A DNA stretch of 64,000 nt from Sphingomonas sp. LT1P40 (GCF_036663835.1 NZ_JAXOJT010000001.1:1984001-2048000), one strand, 5' to 3'. Positions 40,352 to 50,126 are shown, counted from the first letter of the stretch. Notes: generated by a model from the letters alone, not told the origin. Numbers and translations are program-made.

Positions 40352-42434
40352 ACCGCGTCGTCGTCGCTCCAAGCGCACCCGTAGCCTCAACCTGCGCCGC
40401 ATCGTCGTGTTCGCGCTGTGCATCGGCGCGTTCGGCGTAGCGCTGTTTGCGTTCCGCTCGGTTGTCACCGGCGGTCCCGACCCCGCCGCCGCGCGCGAAG
40501 CGGTCGCGCGCAGTCAAACCTATCTCAAGGCGAACAACGCCTCCGCCGCGCGCAGCCAGGCCTTCACCGCCGTCCGCGCCGATCCGCAATGGGGTGAGGC
40601 GCATCTCGCGCTCGCCCGCGCGAACCTGATGCTCGACGAGGGCGTCGCCGCCGAATCCTCGCTCCGCCGTGCACTCGACAGCGGAGTCGATCCCAAACGC
40701 ATCCACGCCCTCATGGCCCATGCCATCCTGCTGCAAGGCGATCCGCGGCGCGCGCTGGTCGAGGCCGACAAGGCCCCCGAGGCCGACCGCGCCTACGCGC
40801 TGAAGGTCCGCACCCGCGCCTTCACCGCCGGCGGCAACCTCGCCGCCGCGCGCGATGCCGCGATGGCTGCCGTCCGCCTCGCCCCGCAAAGCGCTGACGC
40901 CTGGACCGATCTCGGGCGCTTCCGCTTCAACGCGGGCGATGTCGTCGGCGCGATCGAGGCCAGCACGCGAGCGGTCGAACTCGACAAGGGCAATACCGAC
41001 GCCCTCATCCTGCGCGGCGAACTCGTCCGCACGCAATTCGGCCTCGTCGCCGCGCTTCCCTGGTTTGAGTCCGCGCTCAAACGCGACCCGTACCGCCACG
41101 CCGCGCTGATCCAATACGCCTCCACGCTTGGTGACGCGGGCCGCACCCGCGACATGCTCGCCGCAACCCGCAAGGCGATGGAAGTCCGCCCGCGCAGCCC
41201 GCAGGCCTTCTACCTTCAGGCCGTGCTCGCCGCCCGCGCCGAACAATTCGACCTCGCCCGCCAGTTGCTGCAGCGCGCGGGCGGCGGTGTAGGCGCGCTC
41301 CCCGGCGGCTTGCTGCTCGGCGGCACGCTCGATTTGCAGGAAGGCCGCTACGAACGCGCGATCGAGAAACTTCGCAACCTCGTCAGCCTTCAGCCAATGA
41401 ACATCGGCGCACGCAAATTGCTCGCCAGCGCGCTGATGCGATCCGACGCCTCCAAAAATGCGATCGAGGTCCTGCTTCCCGTTGTCGCACGCGGCGATGC
41501 CGACGCCTATTCGCTCTCGCTCGTCGCGCGCGGCTATGAACGGATCGGCGAACGCGCCACCGCCGCGCGCTATTTCGACCGCGCCGCCCTGCCCGCGCGC
41601 GACAATGCCGCATGGTTCAGCTCAGACGATGCCGTGCCGATGCTCACCGCCGCCGCGCAAAAGGCACCGACCGACGATCCGCGCGCGACGATCCCGCTGA
41701 TCCGCGGCCTGATCGACAGCGGCGACAAGGGCGCGGCACTGGCGAAGGCGCAGGATATCGCCGCGCGCAATCCCGGCGCACCCGCCGCGCATACGCTGGT
41801 CGGCGACACGCTGATGCTGCTTCAGCGCCCGGGCGATGCCGTCGCGGCGTACAAGTCCGCCGCCAGCATCCGCTTCGACGAACCGGCCATGCTGCGGCTG
41901 GTCGAGGCGCTCGACCGTTCGGGCCAACGCCAGCAGGCATCGACCACGCTCGCGCTGTTCCTGTCGCAAAACCCGCTCAACCTCGCCGCCCTGCGCCTGT
42001 CGGCGCACTGGCAGGCGGCGGCGGGCGATTTCGACGCCGCGATCGACGCGCTGGAGGCCGTGCGCCTGCGCACCGGCAACCGCGACGCCGCGCTCCTCGC
42101 CGAACTCGCCTTCGCCTATGCCGGGGCGGGCGAGCCCGATCGCGCCGCCCGCTATGCCGAGGCCGCTTACCTCATCGCCCCGTCAAACCCCGCCGTCGCG
42201 GGCGCAATGGGTTGGGCGCTGACCGAAGGCGGCGACACCGCAGGCGGGATCGAACTGCTGCAAAAAGCCGTCGCGCTCGCCCCGCGCCACCCGATGCTCC
42301 GCTGGCATCTCGCGCAAGCCTATGCCGAAGCGGGCCGGAAGGCGGATGCCAAGGCGCAAGCGCAGGTTGCCCTTGCCACCCCCGGCTTCACCGATCGCGG
42401 CGCGGCGGAGGCACTGATCGCGCGGTTAGCGTGA
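40335..42434 (+). CDS. prsT: PrsT-like TPR-repeat protein
   Basis: 699 residues. A basic N-terminus precedes one membrane segment (IVVFALCIGAFGVALFAF), and the rest is a long solenoid of TPR-like helices with recurring A-x-x-L-G and A-L-x-x-x-P units. Canonical PrsT is described as a lipoprotein; no lipobox is seen here, so this form is anchored by a signal anchor instead. It probably organises the exopolysaccharide export machinery in the periplasm. Its 17-base overlap with prsR marks it as part of the same operon. Confidence 0.78.
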
Positions 42435-42440
42435 AGGTCG

Positions 42441-42884
42441 TCAGGCCGACCTGACAGGCACACGCTGCGCAGCCAGCACCGCCGCCAGCTTGTCGGGATC
42501 GCGCACCCGCAATTTCACGACACGCTCGTCGGGGCCATCATACCGCACGATGATGTTGTTCGACAGGAAGCCCCGTTTCCGTTCCACGCTTCGTATGCGA
42601 CGCAAGGGGATCCTGTGCTCCATGCGGTACACTTCCGGCAGGAATCCAAGCGTGAACGGGAAGAACGGCGTGACCACCATTTCTTCAGGCGTAACCGTCA
42701 CGATCAGGCAGTTGCTTGCCCATGTGCCCGACGCCTTTCGCTCAACGAACAGCGCGTTTTTCGGCACGCGGGGGATGATCGGTTTTCCATTCGCGCGACG
42801 GTATATGATCGACGCACCGATAACGAGGGCGACCCAGCCCCAAGAGATGACGAAAAGCCAGATTGGAAAGGGTTCGGCATCCAC
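42441..42884 (-). CDS. Small membrane-anchored hypothetical protein
   Basis: Not recognised. The 147-residue product has one N-terminal membrane segment (LFVISWGWVALVIGASIIY) and a soluble part with PH-like strand patterns (LIVTVTPEEMVVTPFF, HRIPLRRIRSVERKRG, NIIVRYDG). Composition is less GC-biased than its neighbours. It is convergent with prsT, six bases away, and divergent from the DUF815 ATPase gene. Confidence 0.65.
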   Translation of the reverse strand: MDAEPFPIWLFVISWGWVALVIGASIIYRRANGKPIIPRVPKNALFVERKASGTWASNCLIVTVTPEEMVVTPFFPFTLGFLPEVYRMEHRIPLRRIRSVERKRGFLSNNIIVRYDGPDERVVKLRVRDPDKLAAVLAAQRVPVRSA

Positions 42885-42997
42885 GTGTTGAGGCTATCCG
42901 CAGCATCGTCAATGTTCAACCCGCGCTGACCGCCAACCACGCCCCCCAACCACGGCCCATTGCCAACCCCCGCCCCACCCCTTAGCCCTCCGACCCG

Positions 42998-43807
42998 ATG
43001 ACCGACCCGCTGGACCGCATCGCCGCCGCGCTCGAACGGCTGGCCCCGCCGCCGCCGCCGGTGCCGGACCTGACCGCGCACCCGGCCTATGTCTGGCACA
43101 AGAGCCACATCACAGCCGCCCGCGCCTTCGCGCCGTTGCCGCTCGACGAACTGGTCGGCATCGACGCGCAAAAGGCGACGTTGCTCGACAATATCCGCCG
43201 CCTTGCCAGCGGTCTGCCCGCGCATGACGTGCTGTTGTGGGGCGCACGCGGCACCGGCAAGTCCGCCCTGTCCAAGTCCACCGTTGGCGCGATCCAGGCC
43301 GAAGGCGGTGCCATCGCCCTGATCGAGGCACAGGCGGATACGCTCGATACCCTCCCCGCTCTCTTCACCCTGATCGCCGACGCCCCGCGCGCCTTCGTTC
43401 TATTCCTCGACGATCTGGGCTTCGACGCCGCCTCGGACGGTCGCGCACTACGCTCGCTCCTTGAAGGCGGCGCAGAAGCGCGTCCCGCCAATGTCCGGCT
43501 GTTTGTCACCTCGAACCGCCGTCACCTGATTCCGCGCGACATCGCCGAGCAATCCAGCGCGATCAATCCGCGCGATAGCATCGACGACAGCCTCGCGCTC
43601 GCCGATCGCTTCGGCCTTTCGCTCGGTTTCCATGCGATCGATCAGGACACCTATGTCGCCATCGTGCGCGGCTATGCCGACCATCATGGCCTGAGTTTCG
43701 ATCCCGCAGAGGCGATCAACTGGGCCACACGGCGGGGCAGTCGTTCGGGCCGCGTCGCCTGGCAATATGTCGTCGATCTGGCGGGCCGCAGCGGCAAGAC
43801 GCTGTGA
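42998..43807 (+). CDS. DUF815-family AAA+ ATPase
   Basis: 269-residue AAA+ ATPase. The N-terminal part (MTDPLDRIAAALERLAPPPP) is Pro-rich; Walker A is LLWGARGTGKSALSKS and Walker B is FVLFLDDLGFD. Sensor residues follow in RLFVTSNRRHLIPRDI. These match the DUF815 family, whose role is unknown. The downstream gene starts at a GTG overlapping its stop, so the pair is translationally coupled, but that gene carries an in-frame TGA. Confidence 0.87.
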   Translation: MTDPLDRIAAALERLAPPPPPVPDLTAHPAYVWHKSHITAARAFAPLPLDELVGIDAQKATLLDNIRRLASGLPAHDVLLWGARGTGKSALSKSTVGAIQAEGGAIALIEAQADTLDTLPALFTLIADAPRAFVLFLDDLGFDAASDGRALRSLLEGGAEARPANVRLFVTSNRRHLIPRDIAEQSSAINPRDSIDDSLALADRFGLSLGFHAIDQDTYVAIVRGYADHHGLSFDPAEAINWATRRGSRSGRVAWQYVVDLAGRSGKTL

Positions 43808-44289
43808 AGCATCGCCTCGCGATCCAGCATATCGAGATTCACTGGACCAAATGAGATCGCGGCGCCGACCCCGGCACGATCCGCAACGCGCTTCCCCGCA
43901 CGGCACCGTTCCAGCCGCCATTCGACACCGAACGCGGCTGGCTCCATCATATCCGCTTCGACGCCGACCATGATTATCGCCGCGACGAGGCATGGCACGA
44001 ACTGGGCGTGATCGAGGACTGGCGCGTGCCGATCCAGACGCGCATCGACGGCGACCATCTGTGGATCAAGCCGCGCGTTTCCAGCCAGAAACCCCGCCGC
44101 CTCCATCTGGAGGATTGGATCATCCGCCTGCCCTTCGGTCAGCACGCCATCTTCCACATCAACGGCGCAAGCGATGGACGCCATCAGCGCCGTTATGAAG
44201 AACATCGAATCGCCATCGGTTTTGCCGAAACCGCCACGCTCGACCTGCCCCTGTTCCGTGAGATCGACGAGCGCGTCCTGCTCTACTGA
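43804..44289 (+). pseudogene. Hypothetical protein gene coupled to the DUF815 ATPase, broken by an in-frame TGA
   Basis: A GTG overlapping the DUF815 stop (GTGA) opens a frame of 162 codons including the terminal stop. It is interrupted only by a TGA at codon 17 (43852-43854), after KHRLAIQHIEIHWTK. The remaining frame is continuous and protein-like: FDTERGWLHHIRFDADHDY, ELGVIEDWRVPIQ, HLWIKPRVSSQK. A single TGG-to-TGA change would explain the break. Alternatives are a sequencing error, TGA read-through, or restart at a GTG at 44008. The family is not recognised. Confidence 0.7.
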
Positions 44290-44331
44290 CATGCCGATGG
44301 ACCTTCCACGCCCGTCCGCCGTTACCGCGCG

Positions 44332-45222
44332 ATGACAAACCTTCCCGTCCCGCGCGAAGCCGTGCTGATCGTCAACGCCAAATCCCGGCGCGGGGCGGCG
44401 CTGTTCGAGCAGGCGCGCACGAAGATCGAGGCGGCCGGCATCCGCCTGATCGCAGCACACCCCGTGCGCGACCCCGATCTGCTCGACGACACCGTCCGCG
44501 ACGCGATCCGCTCCGGCGCGCCGATGGTCATCGTCGGCGGCGGCGATGGCTCACTCTCCGGCGTGGTCGACGATGTCGTCGGCAAGGATGTGGTGTTCGC
44601 CGTGCTCCCGCTCGGGACCGCCAACAGCTTCGCGCGCACGCTCGGCATCCCGCTCGACTTGGACGGCGCGATCGCCACCATTGCCACTGGCAAGCGCCGC
44701 CGCGTCGATCTGGGCATGATCGACAACGACTATTTCGCCAATGGTGCCGCGATGGGCCTGTCACCGATGATCGGCGAGAGCGTGCCCCACAATCTCAAGA
44801 AATATCTGGGCCGCGCCGGTTACCTGATCTGGGCGGTCTGGTGCTTCACGCGGTTTCGCCCGTTCCGCGTTTTCATCGACGATGGCGAGAAAACGCACCG
44901 CATGTGGGCCAGCGAAGTCCGCATCCTCAACGGCAAATTCCACGGTGGCGTGGTGATGAGCGACGACGCCGATGTCGATAGCGGCGAGATGATGATTCAG
45001 GTCGTCACCGGACGCAACCGCTGGCGGCTAGGCTGGGACTGGTACGCCCGCTTCTTCCGCTTGCGCTCGCGCGACCAGACCGTCAGCGAGTTTCGCGGTG
45101 CCAAACTAGGCCTCGACACCCGCCCCCACCATCGCATCTCGATTGACGGCGAAGTGTTGGCGCGGACGCCGGTGACGGTGCGCGTAGCAGAACGGGCGAT
45201 CGACGTGGTGGTGCCGCGTTAG
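44332..45222 (+). CDS. Diacylglycerol kinase-family lipid kinase
   Basis: 296-residue kinase of the DagK/YegS family, expected to phosphorylate a lipid such as diacylglycerol or a sphingoid base at the inner face of the membrane. Signatures: LIVNAKSRRGAALFEQAR at the start, IVGGGDGSLSGVVDD for nucleotide binding, and LPLGTANSFARTLGIP. The C-terminal domain ends with DGEVLARTPVTVRVAERAIDVVVP. Sphingomonads make glycosphingolipids, but the substrate here cannot be told. Confidence 0.9.
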   Translation: MTNLPVPREAVLIVNAKSRRGAALFEQARTKIEAAGIRLIAAHPVRDPDLLDDTVRDAIRSGAPMVIVGGGDGSLSGVVDDVVGKDVVFAVLPLGTANSFARTLGIPLDLDGAIATIATGKRRRVDLGMIDNDYFANGAAMGLSPMIGESVPHNLKKYLGRAGYLIWAVWCFTRFRPFRVFIDDGEKTHRMWASEVRILNGKFHGGVVMSDDADVDSGEMMIQVVTGRNRWRLGWDWYARFFRLRSRDQTVSEFRGAKLGLDTRPHHRISIDGEVLARTPVTVRVAERAIDVVVPR

Positions 45223-45271
45223 GCTGAATAGCAACCTTGCCCTATCTCATCTGCGACGACATCATTCGGTG

Positions 45272-45532
45272 ATGGCAAAGCCAATCCCCACCCGCTTCAG
45301 CGTAACGCCCGAAAATGTTGAAGCGGCGGTTTCATATTGCACCGAGCGAGGATTTCCTCCCGTCCGCATCGAGGCGGACGGGGAAGGATTTTCCTATTTG
45401 ATCTTTGCACCGCTTCCCCACGAGCAGATGCCCGGCCTGGTTAGCGCGCTGCCCATCCACTTGAGCGCGAAAGTTGGAATCGTTGCCCATAGCGATGAAG
45501 AATTTGAACGACTGACTCGAAACCAGCCATAG
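45272..45532 (+). CDS. Orphan hypothetical protein, 86 aa
   Basis: Not recognised. A soluble 86-residue protein with no signal peptide; the pattern VSYCTERGFPPVRIEADGEGF to KVGIVAHSDEEFERLTRNQP suggests a small alpha/beta fold. A GTG one codon upstream (45269) is another possible start. Base composition is visibly less GC-rich than the flanking genes, as for the orphans at 2244 and 16163. It is convergent with the ABC-F gene. Confidence 0.58.
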   Translation: MAKPIPTRFSVTPENVEAAVSYCTERGFPPVRIEADGEGFSYLIFAPLPHEQMPGLVSALPIHLSAKVGIVAHSDEEFERLTRNQP

Positions 45533-45541
45533 TGGCCAAGC

Positions 45542-47320
45542 TCACCCCAACCCCTCGACGATCTCCGCCAACTCAAGCCAGCGCAACTCAGCCGCATCCT
45601 TCTCCTCACGCGCCTTGGCGATGCCAGCCATCAACGTGTCGAACTTCGCCGGGTTCTTCGCGAACAAATCCGCATCCGCCAGTGCCGCCTCGTCCCGCGC
45701 AATCCCGGCGTCCAGCTCCTCGATCCGCTTCGGCAACAGGTCGTAGTCGCGCTGGTCCTTGTAAGTCAGCTTGACCTTCGCCTTAGGCGAGACCGCCACC
45801 GGCGCGGTCTTCAGCGCCGCCTTTTTTGTCTGCGCGACGACCTTCCGCTTGGCTTCCCAGTCGGCATAGCCGCCGACCACCATGTCGACCGTGCCGGAGC
45901 CATCCAGCCCGATCGTCATCGTCACCGTGCGGTCCAGGAAATCGCGGTCGTGGCTGACGATCAGCACCGTGCCGTCATAATCCGCGATCACTTCCTGCAA
46001 CAGGTCGAGCGTCTCCAGGTCGAGGTCGTTGGTCGGCTCGTCCAGGATCATCAGGTTCGACGGCCGCGCAAATTCGCGTGCCAGCAACAGCCGCGAGCGC
46101 TCGCCACCGGACAGCGTGCCCACCTTCGCCTCGACCATGTTCGGGTCGAACAGAAAGTCCTTGAGGTAACCATGGATATGCTTGCGCACGCCCAGCACGT
46201 CGATCCACTCACCACCATCCGCCACCACTTCGCGCACGGTCTTTTCCGGTTGCATCCGGCTGCGCTGCTGGTCGATCACGACCGGATCGAGCGTCTTGGC
46301 CAGCCGCACGCTGCCGCTGTCCGGCGCGATCTCGCCGGTCATCAGCTTCAACAGCGTGGATTTGCCCGCGCCATTCTTGCCGACGATACCGATCCGGTCG
46401 CCGCGCGTGATGCGCAGGGTCAGGTCGCGAATGATCGTGCGGTCGCCGTACGCCTTCGACGCACCTTTGACGTCGATCACCACCTTGGTCTTCGAATCGC
46501 CCGCCGCCGTGGTCAGGTTCGCCGCACCCGCCGGCCCCGTCATCGCCGCGCGCTCGGCGCGCATCTCGTACAGTTTGGTCAGCCGCCCCTGGTTGCGCTT
46601 GCGCCGCCCGGTCACGCCGCGTTGCAGCCAATGCTCTTCCAGCTTCAACCGCGCGTCCAGCTTCTCCGCCGTCCTTTGCTCATCGGCATAGACCTGCTCG
46701 GTCCACGCGTCGAACCCGCCAAAGCCGATCTCGGCCCGCCGCATCGACCCGCGATCCAGCCATAGCGTCTGCCTGGTCAGCCGCGTCAGGAACGTGCGGT
46801 CATGGCTGATGACGACGAATGCGCCGCGATAACGCGTCAGCCATTCCTCCAACCATTCGATCGCGTGGATATCCAGATGATTAGTCGGCTCGTCCAGCAA
46901 CAGCACGTCGGGATCCTGACACAGCGCTCGCACGATTCCCGCCCGCCGCCGCTCGCCGCCGCTGGCCGTCGCCGCCTCCCGGTTCAGGTCGATGCCCAAC
47001 TGGTCGGCAATCGCCTCCGCCTCGTGCAGCACCGGCGCATCGTCGCCGGACAGGACATAATCCATCAGCGTCACGCACCCGGTCATGCGCGGTTCCTGCT
47101 CCAGCATAACGACGCGCGTGCCCGGCTGGATCGTCCGTCGCCCCTCATCCGCATCGACTTGGCCAGCCAGCAATTTGAGCAACGTCGTCTTGCCAGCACC
47201 ATTGCGCCCGATCAGCGCCAGCCGGTCGCGCTGCCCGATATGAATGTCGAGACCACGGAACAACCAGCCCGATCCCTGGACCAGACCGAGATTTTCATAA
47301 GCGAGTACGGGAGCAGCCAT
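45542..47320 (-). CDS. ABC-F family ATPase, Uup-like
   Basis: Soluble 592-residue protein with two ABC domains and no membrane part. The first domain has GRNGAGKTTLLKLLAGQ and LDEPTNHLDIHAIEWLE. The second has GKNGAGKSTLLKLMTGE, LSGGERSRLLLAREF and LDEPTNDLDLETLD. Between them is the arm linker, and the end is the charged coiled coil typical of Uup-like members. ABC-F proteins act on ribosomes; Uup also affects DNA stability in E. coli. I start at MAAPVLAYENL, dropping an unsupported 24-residue extension. Confidence 0.92.
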   Translation of the reverse strand: MAAPVLAYENLGLVQGSGWLFRGLDIHIGQRDRLALIGRNGAGKTTLLKLLAGQVDADEGRRTIQPGTRVVMLEQEPRMTGCVTLMDYVLSGDDAPVLHEAEAIADQLGIDLNREAATASGGERRRAGIVRALCQDPDVLLLDEPTNHLDIHAIEWLEEWLTRYRGAFVVISHDRTFLTRLTRQTLWLDRGSMRRAEIGFGGFDAWTEQVYADEQRTAEKLDARLKLEEHWLQRGVTGRRKRNQGRLTKLYEMRAERAAMTGPAGAANLTTAAGDSKTKVVIDVKGASKAYGDRTIIRDLTLRITRGDRIGIVGKNGAGKSTLLKLMTGEIAPDSGSVRLAKTLDPVVIDQQRSRMQPEKTVREVVADGGEWIDVLGVRKHIHGYLKDFLFDPNMVEAKVGTLSGGERSRLLLAREFARPSNLMILDEPTNDLDLETLDLLQEVIADYDGTVLIVSHDRDFLDRTVTMTIGLDGSGTVDMVVGGYADWEAKRKVVAQTKKAALKTAPVAVSPKAKVKLTYKDQRDYDLLPKRIEELDAGIARDEAALADADLFAKNPAKFDTLMAGIAKAREEKDAAELRWLELAEIVEGLG

Positions 47321-47419
47321 GCGGCGGGCAGGTAGGGCGATGAGCGGGTTGGGGCAAGCCGCGTAAGCCTGTCCAACTGCTTTCACCTGCATTCACGGGC
47401 TGTTCAACGCTTCATCGCT

Positions 47420-47749
47420 ATGCCAATCCCCATGAACATGTTTGGCGTTTTTTGTCTCGGCGCGTTTCTGGCCGTTGCCGCCGTCCCGGTGCATGCCGCA
47501 CCGCAGGACCGGCGTAGCAGCGATCAGGAAGCTGCGCGTCAGGGCCGGATGCAGGGCCGCCTGCTGCCGCTGCGCGTCATCGAGGCGCGCGTGGTGCCGC
47601 TGATGGCCAAAAAGGGCGCGCAATATATCGGTTTCGACTTCGATTCGGGCACCGGGATTTACACGCTGAAGTTCCTGCGCAATGGAAACGTCATCTGGGT
47701 CGATGTCGATGGCCGTTCGGGTCAGGTGATAAGCACGTCCGGCGGCTGA
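47420..47749 (+). CDS. Exported PepSY-domain protein
   Basis: 109 residues. A signal peptide (FGVFCLGAFLAVAAVPVHA) leads to a PepSY-like domain: RVIEARVVPLMAKKGAQYIGFDFDSG, YTLKFLRNGNVIWVDVDGRSGQVI. PepSY proteins are often periplasmic partners or modulators of sensor kinases or peptidases. It is 33 bases upstream of the response regulator and probably cotranscribed, suggesting it tunes the sensor kinase. An ATG at 47432 is an alternative start. Confidence 0.8.
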   Translation: MPIPMNMFGVFCLGAFLAVAAVPVHAAPQDRRSSDQEAARQGRMQGRLLPLRVIEARVVPLMAKKGAQYIGFDFDSGTGIYTLKFLRNGNVIWVDVDGRSGQVISTSGG

Positions 47750-47782
47750 AGCGGTCGAATTGAGAGCATAAAGGGAAAGCCA

Positions 47783-48457
47783 ATGCGCGTTCTGATCGTC
47801 GAGGACGAACCCAATCTTCGCAGCCAGCTTCAGGCGACGCTTGAGGGTGCGGGCTATGCCGTCGATACCGCCGGCGACGGCGAAGAGGGTCTCTATCTCG
47901 GCCAGACCGAGGCCTATGACGCGATCGTCCTTGATCTCGGCCTGCCTGAAATCGATGGCCTGACCGTGCTCGACCGCTGGCGCAAGGACGGCAAGACCAC
48001 CCCCGTGCTGGTGCTCACCGCGCGCGACAGCTGGTCGGACAAGGTCGCCGGGCTCGACGCCGGTGCGGACGATTATGTCGCCAAGCCATTCCAGTCCGAA
48101 GAACTCATCGCTCGCCTGCGTGCGCTCATCCGCCGCGCGTCGGGTAACGCCAGCGCCGAACTGATCGCGGGCGACATCCGCCTCGACACGCGCAGCGGCA
48201 AGGTCACCAAGGCCGGCGACCCGGTCAAGCTGACCGCGCAGGAGTACAAGCTCCTGTCCTATCTGCTCCATCACAAGGGCAAGGTCGTCAGCCGCACGGA
48301 GCTGATCGAACATATCTACGATCAGGACTTCGATCGCGATTCGAACACGATCGAGGTGTTCGTAACGCGCATCCGCAAGAAACTGGGTGCGGACGTCATC
48401 ACCACGATTCGCGGCCTGGGCTACAGCCTCGAAGAACCGGCGGAGGCCGGTGCCTGA
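47783..48457 (+). CDS. OmpR/PhoP-type response regulator
   Basis: 224-residue two-component regulator. The receiver has the acceptor Asp51 in AIVLDLGLPEIDG, with acidic residues DE at 8-9 and a lysine in YVAKPFQSEEL. The C-terminal winged helix (LTAQEYKLLSYLLHHKGKVVSRTELIEHIY to VFVTRIRKKLG, TIRGLGYSLEEP) is OmpR-like. The AAAGGGAAAGCC before the ATG is a good ribosome site. Overlaps its kinase gene by eight bases. Confidence 0.94.
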   Translation: MRVLIVEDEPNLRSQLQATLEGAGYAVDTAGDGEEGLYLGQTEAYDAIVLDLGLPEIDGLTVLDRWRKDGKTTPVLVLTARDSWSDKVAGLDAGADDYVAKPFQSEELIARLRALIRRASGNASAELIAGDIRLDTRSGKVTKAGDPVKLTAQEYKLLSYLLHHKGKVVSRTELIEHIYDQDFDRDSNTIEVFVTRIRKKLGADVITTIRGLGYSLEEPAEAGA

Positions 48458-50030
48458 TCAGCGCGATTCGGATTCAGCTTCGCTGAATCAGGGCGGCACC
48501 GGCCCGCTCCCCCACCCGGCCACCCACACGGTATCCTCGATGGGTGGCCGGGTGGGGGAGCGGGCCGGTGCCGCGTCCGCGACAGCGGACTTTATCAAGA
48601 AATTTACCCGCCGCTTTCCGTTCGTTCACCGCGCGGCGCAAGCGGCGGCGCCCGAACTGACCCTCGTGCCCGGCGACCCCGCCCCCCGCACGTACACCCG
48701 CTCGACCGGGTCGCTCAGCCGCCGGATGATCCTGATCGCCGGGCTGTGGATCGCTTTGCTGCTTACCGGCGGCGGACTCGCGCTCGATCGTGTGCTGACC
48801 GGTGCGATCACGCGCAATTTCGACGATCAGCTCGAATATCTCCTCACCTCGATGATCGTCTCCGCCGAAATCGGGCCAGAGGGCGAAGTGGTGTTCAACC
48901 GCGCGCTCGGCGATCAGCGTTTTCTCGAACCCTATTCGGGTCTCTACTGGCAGGTCAGCGGTCAGGGCTTCGACATGTTCGCGTCGCGCTCGCTATGGGA
49001 CCGCCGCTTGACGACCGACCGGACACATCAGGATCAGGAGCTCCACACGTACGACAGCGTCCAGTTCGATCAGAAAATCCGCATCGTCGAACGCGACGTC
49101 CGCCTGCCCGGCTCGCCCATCCGCTGGCGCTTTCAGGTCGCCGAAATGCGCGACGTGCTCGACGCCCAGATCGACGCGCTGCGCCGCACGCTCGTGCGCA
49201 GCTTCCTGCTGCTCGCCGCCGGTCTGATCGCCATGGCCGCACTGCAGACCTGGTACGGCCTGCTCCCGTTGCGCAAATTGCGCGCTGCGATCCACCGCCT
49301 GCGCACGGGAGAGACCGCCGCGATCGAGGGCGCGATGCCCGCCGAAGTCGCGCCGATGGTCGAGGAACTCAACGCGCTTGTCGCGCATAACGACAAACAG
49401 GCCGAGGAAGCACGCCGCCACGCCGGCAACCTCGCGCATGCGCTGAAAACGCCGCTCACCGTCATCATGAACGCCGCCGCCGCCGGGTCCGACGACTTGC
49501 CGACGACGGTGGTGCGCGAAGCCCGCACGATGCGGCGTCAGGTCGACCACCACCTCGCCCGCGCCCGCGCGGTCGGCCGCCGCGGCTCCGCGCACAGCCG
49601 CGCGCCGGTTTGGCCCAGTGTCGATTCGGTCGAGCGCGCCGTCGCTCGCCTGTACCCCCATGTCCGCATCGATACCGATGGCCCTAAGGACCTGAACGCG
49701 CATATCGAGCGACAGGATCTGGACGAGATCATGGGCAATCTGGTCGAAAATGCCGCAAAATATGGCGGCGGGAGCGTGTTCATCACTGTCGGCGTCGATT
49801 CGGGCTTTGTCGAGATCCTGGTCGAGGATGACGGCGTCGGCATCCCGGAAGCCGACCGCATCCGCATCTTCGACCGCGGCGTCCGCCTGGACAGCGGCAA
49901 GCCCGGTACCGGCCTCGGCCTCGCCATCGTCCGCGACGTGGCGGAGATTTACGACGGCACGGTCAGTCTGGAGGAGAGCGACGACCTTGGTGGCCTGCTG
50001 GTCAGACTAAGGCTGCCAGCGGCGGGCTAA
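48450..50030 (+). CDS. Membrane sensor histidine kinase with an in-frame palindromic insert near its N-terminus
   Basis: 526 residues from the GTG at 48450, which has GGAGG just upstream and overlaps the regulator stop. The first 14 residues (VPDQRDSDSASLNQ) are followed by about 28 residues encoded by an 82-bp perfect palindrome (48493-48574). Two membrane segments (MILIAGLWIALLLTGGGLALD and SFLLLAAGLIAMAAL) flank a periplasmic sensor domain. The phospho-accepting His is in NLAHALKTPLTVIM; the ATP domain has IMGNLVENAAKYGG, EDDGVGIP and PGTGLGLAIVRDVAE. It resembles PhoQ-like kinases. An ATG at 48540 inside the repeat lacks a ribosome site. Confidence 0.85.
   Translation: MPDQRDSDSASLNQGGTGPLPHPATHTVSSMGGRVGERAGAASATADFIKKFTRRFPFVHRAAQAAAPELTLVPGDPAPRTYTRSTGSLSRRMILIAGLWIALLLTGGGLALDRVLTGAITRNFDDQLEYLLTSMIVSAEIGPEGEVVFNRALGDQRFLEPYSGLYWQVSGQGFDMFASRSLWDRRLTTDRTHQDQELHTYDSVQFDQKIRIVERDVRLPGSPIRWRFQVAEMRDVLDAQIDALRRTLVRSFLLLAAGLIAMAALQTWYGLLPLRKLRAAIHRLRTGETAAIEGAMPAEVAPMVEELNALVAHNDKQAEEARRHAGNLAHALKTPLTVIMNAAAAGSDDLPTTVVREARTMRRQVDHHLARARAVGRRGSAHSRAPVWPSVDSVERAVARLYPHVRIDTDGPKDLNAHIERQDLDEIMGNLVENAAKYGGGSVFITVGVDSGFVEILVEDDGVGIPEADRIRIFDRGVRLDSGKPGTGLGLAIVRDVAEIYDGTVSLEESDDLGGLLVRLRLPAAG
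48493..48574. repeat. Palindromic repeat, family C, inside the histidine kinase gene
   Basis: Two perfectly matching 34-base inverted arms (48493-48526 and 48541-48574) around a 14-base loop. It reads in frame through the kinase, encoding a Gly/Pro/Arg-rich peptide. A near copy with a similar loop in the opposite orientation is at 56394-56468, between mrp and hflK. Confidence 0.93.
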
Positions 50031-50037
50031 CGCAAAA

Positions 50038-50120
50038 CCGTCACCCCAGCGAAAGCTGGGGTCTTGTGCAGCGATCGTGTCGCGTGCGGTTTGAGACCCC
50101 AGCTTTCGCTGGGGTGACGG
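50038..50120. repeat. Palindromic repeat, family B
   Basis: Perfect 27-base inverted repeats at 50038-50064 and 50094-50120; each arm contains CCCCAGC, four bases, GCTGGGG. It closely matches the copy between sucD and sucA. It sits eight bases after the histidine kinase stop and may act as a transcript end. The 327-bp gap up to 50357 otherwise contains a short minus-strand gene (50127-50294) and no other feature I can see. Confidence 0.88.
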
Positions 50121-50126
50121 TATTAG

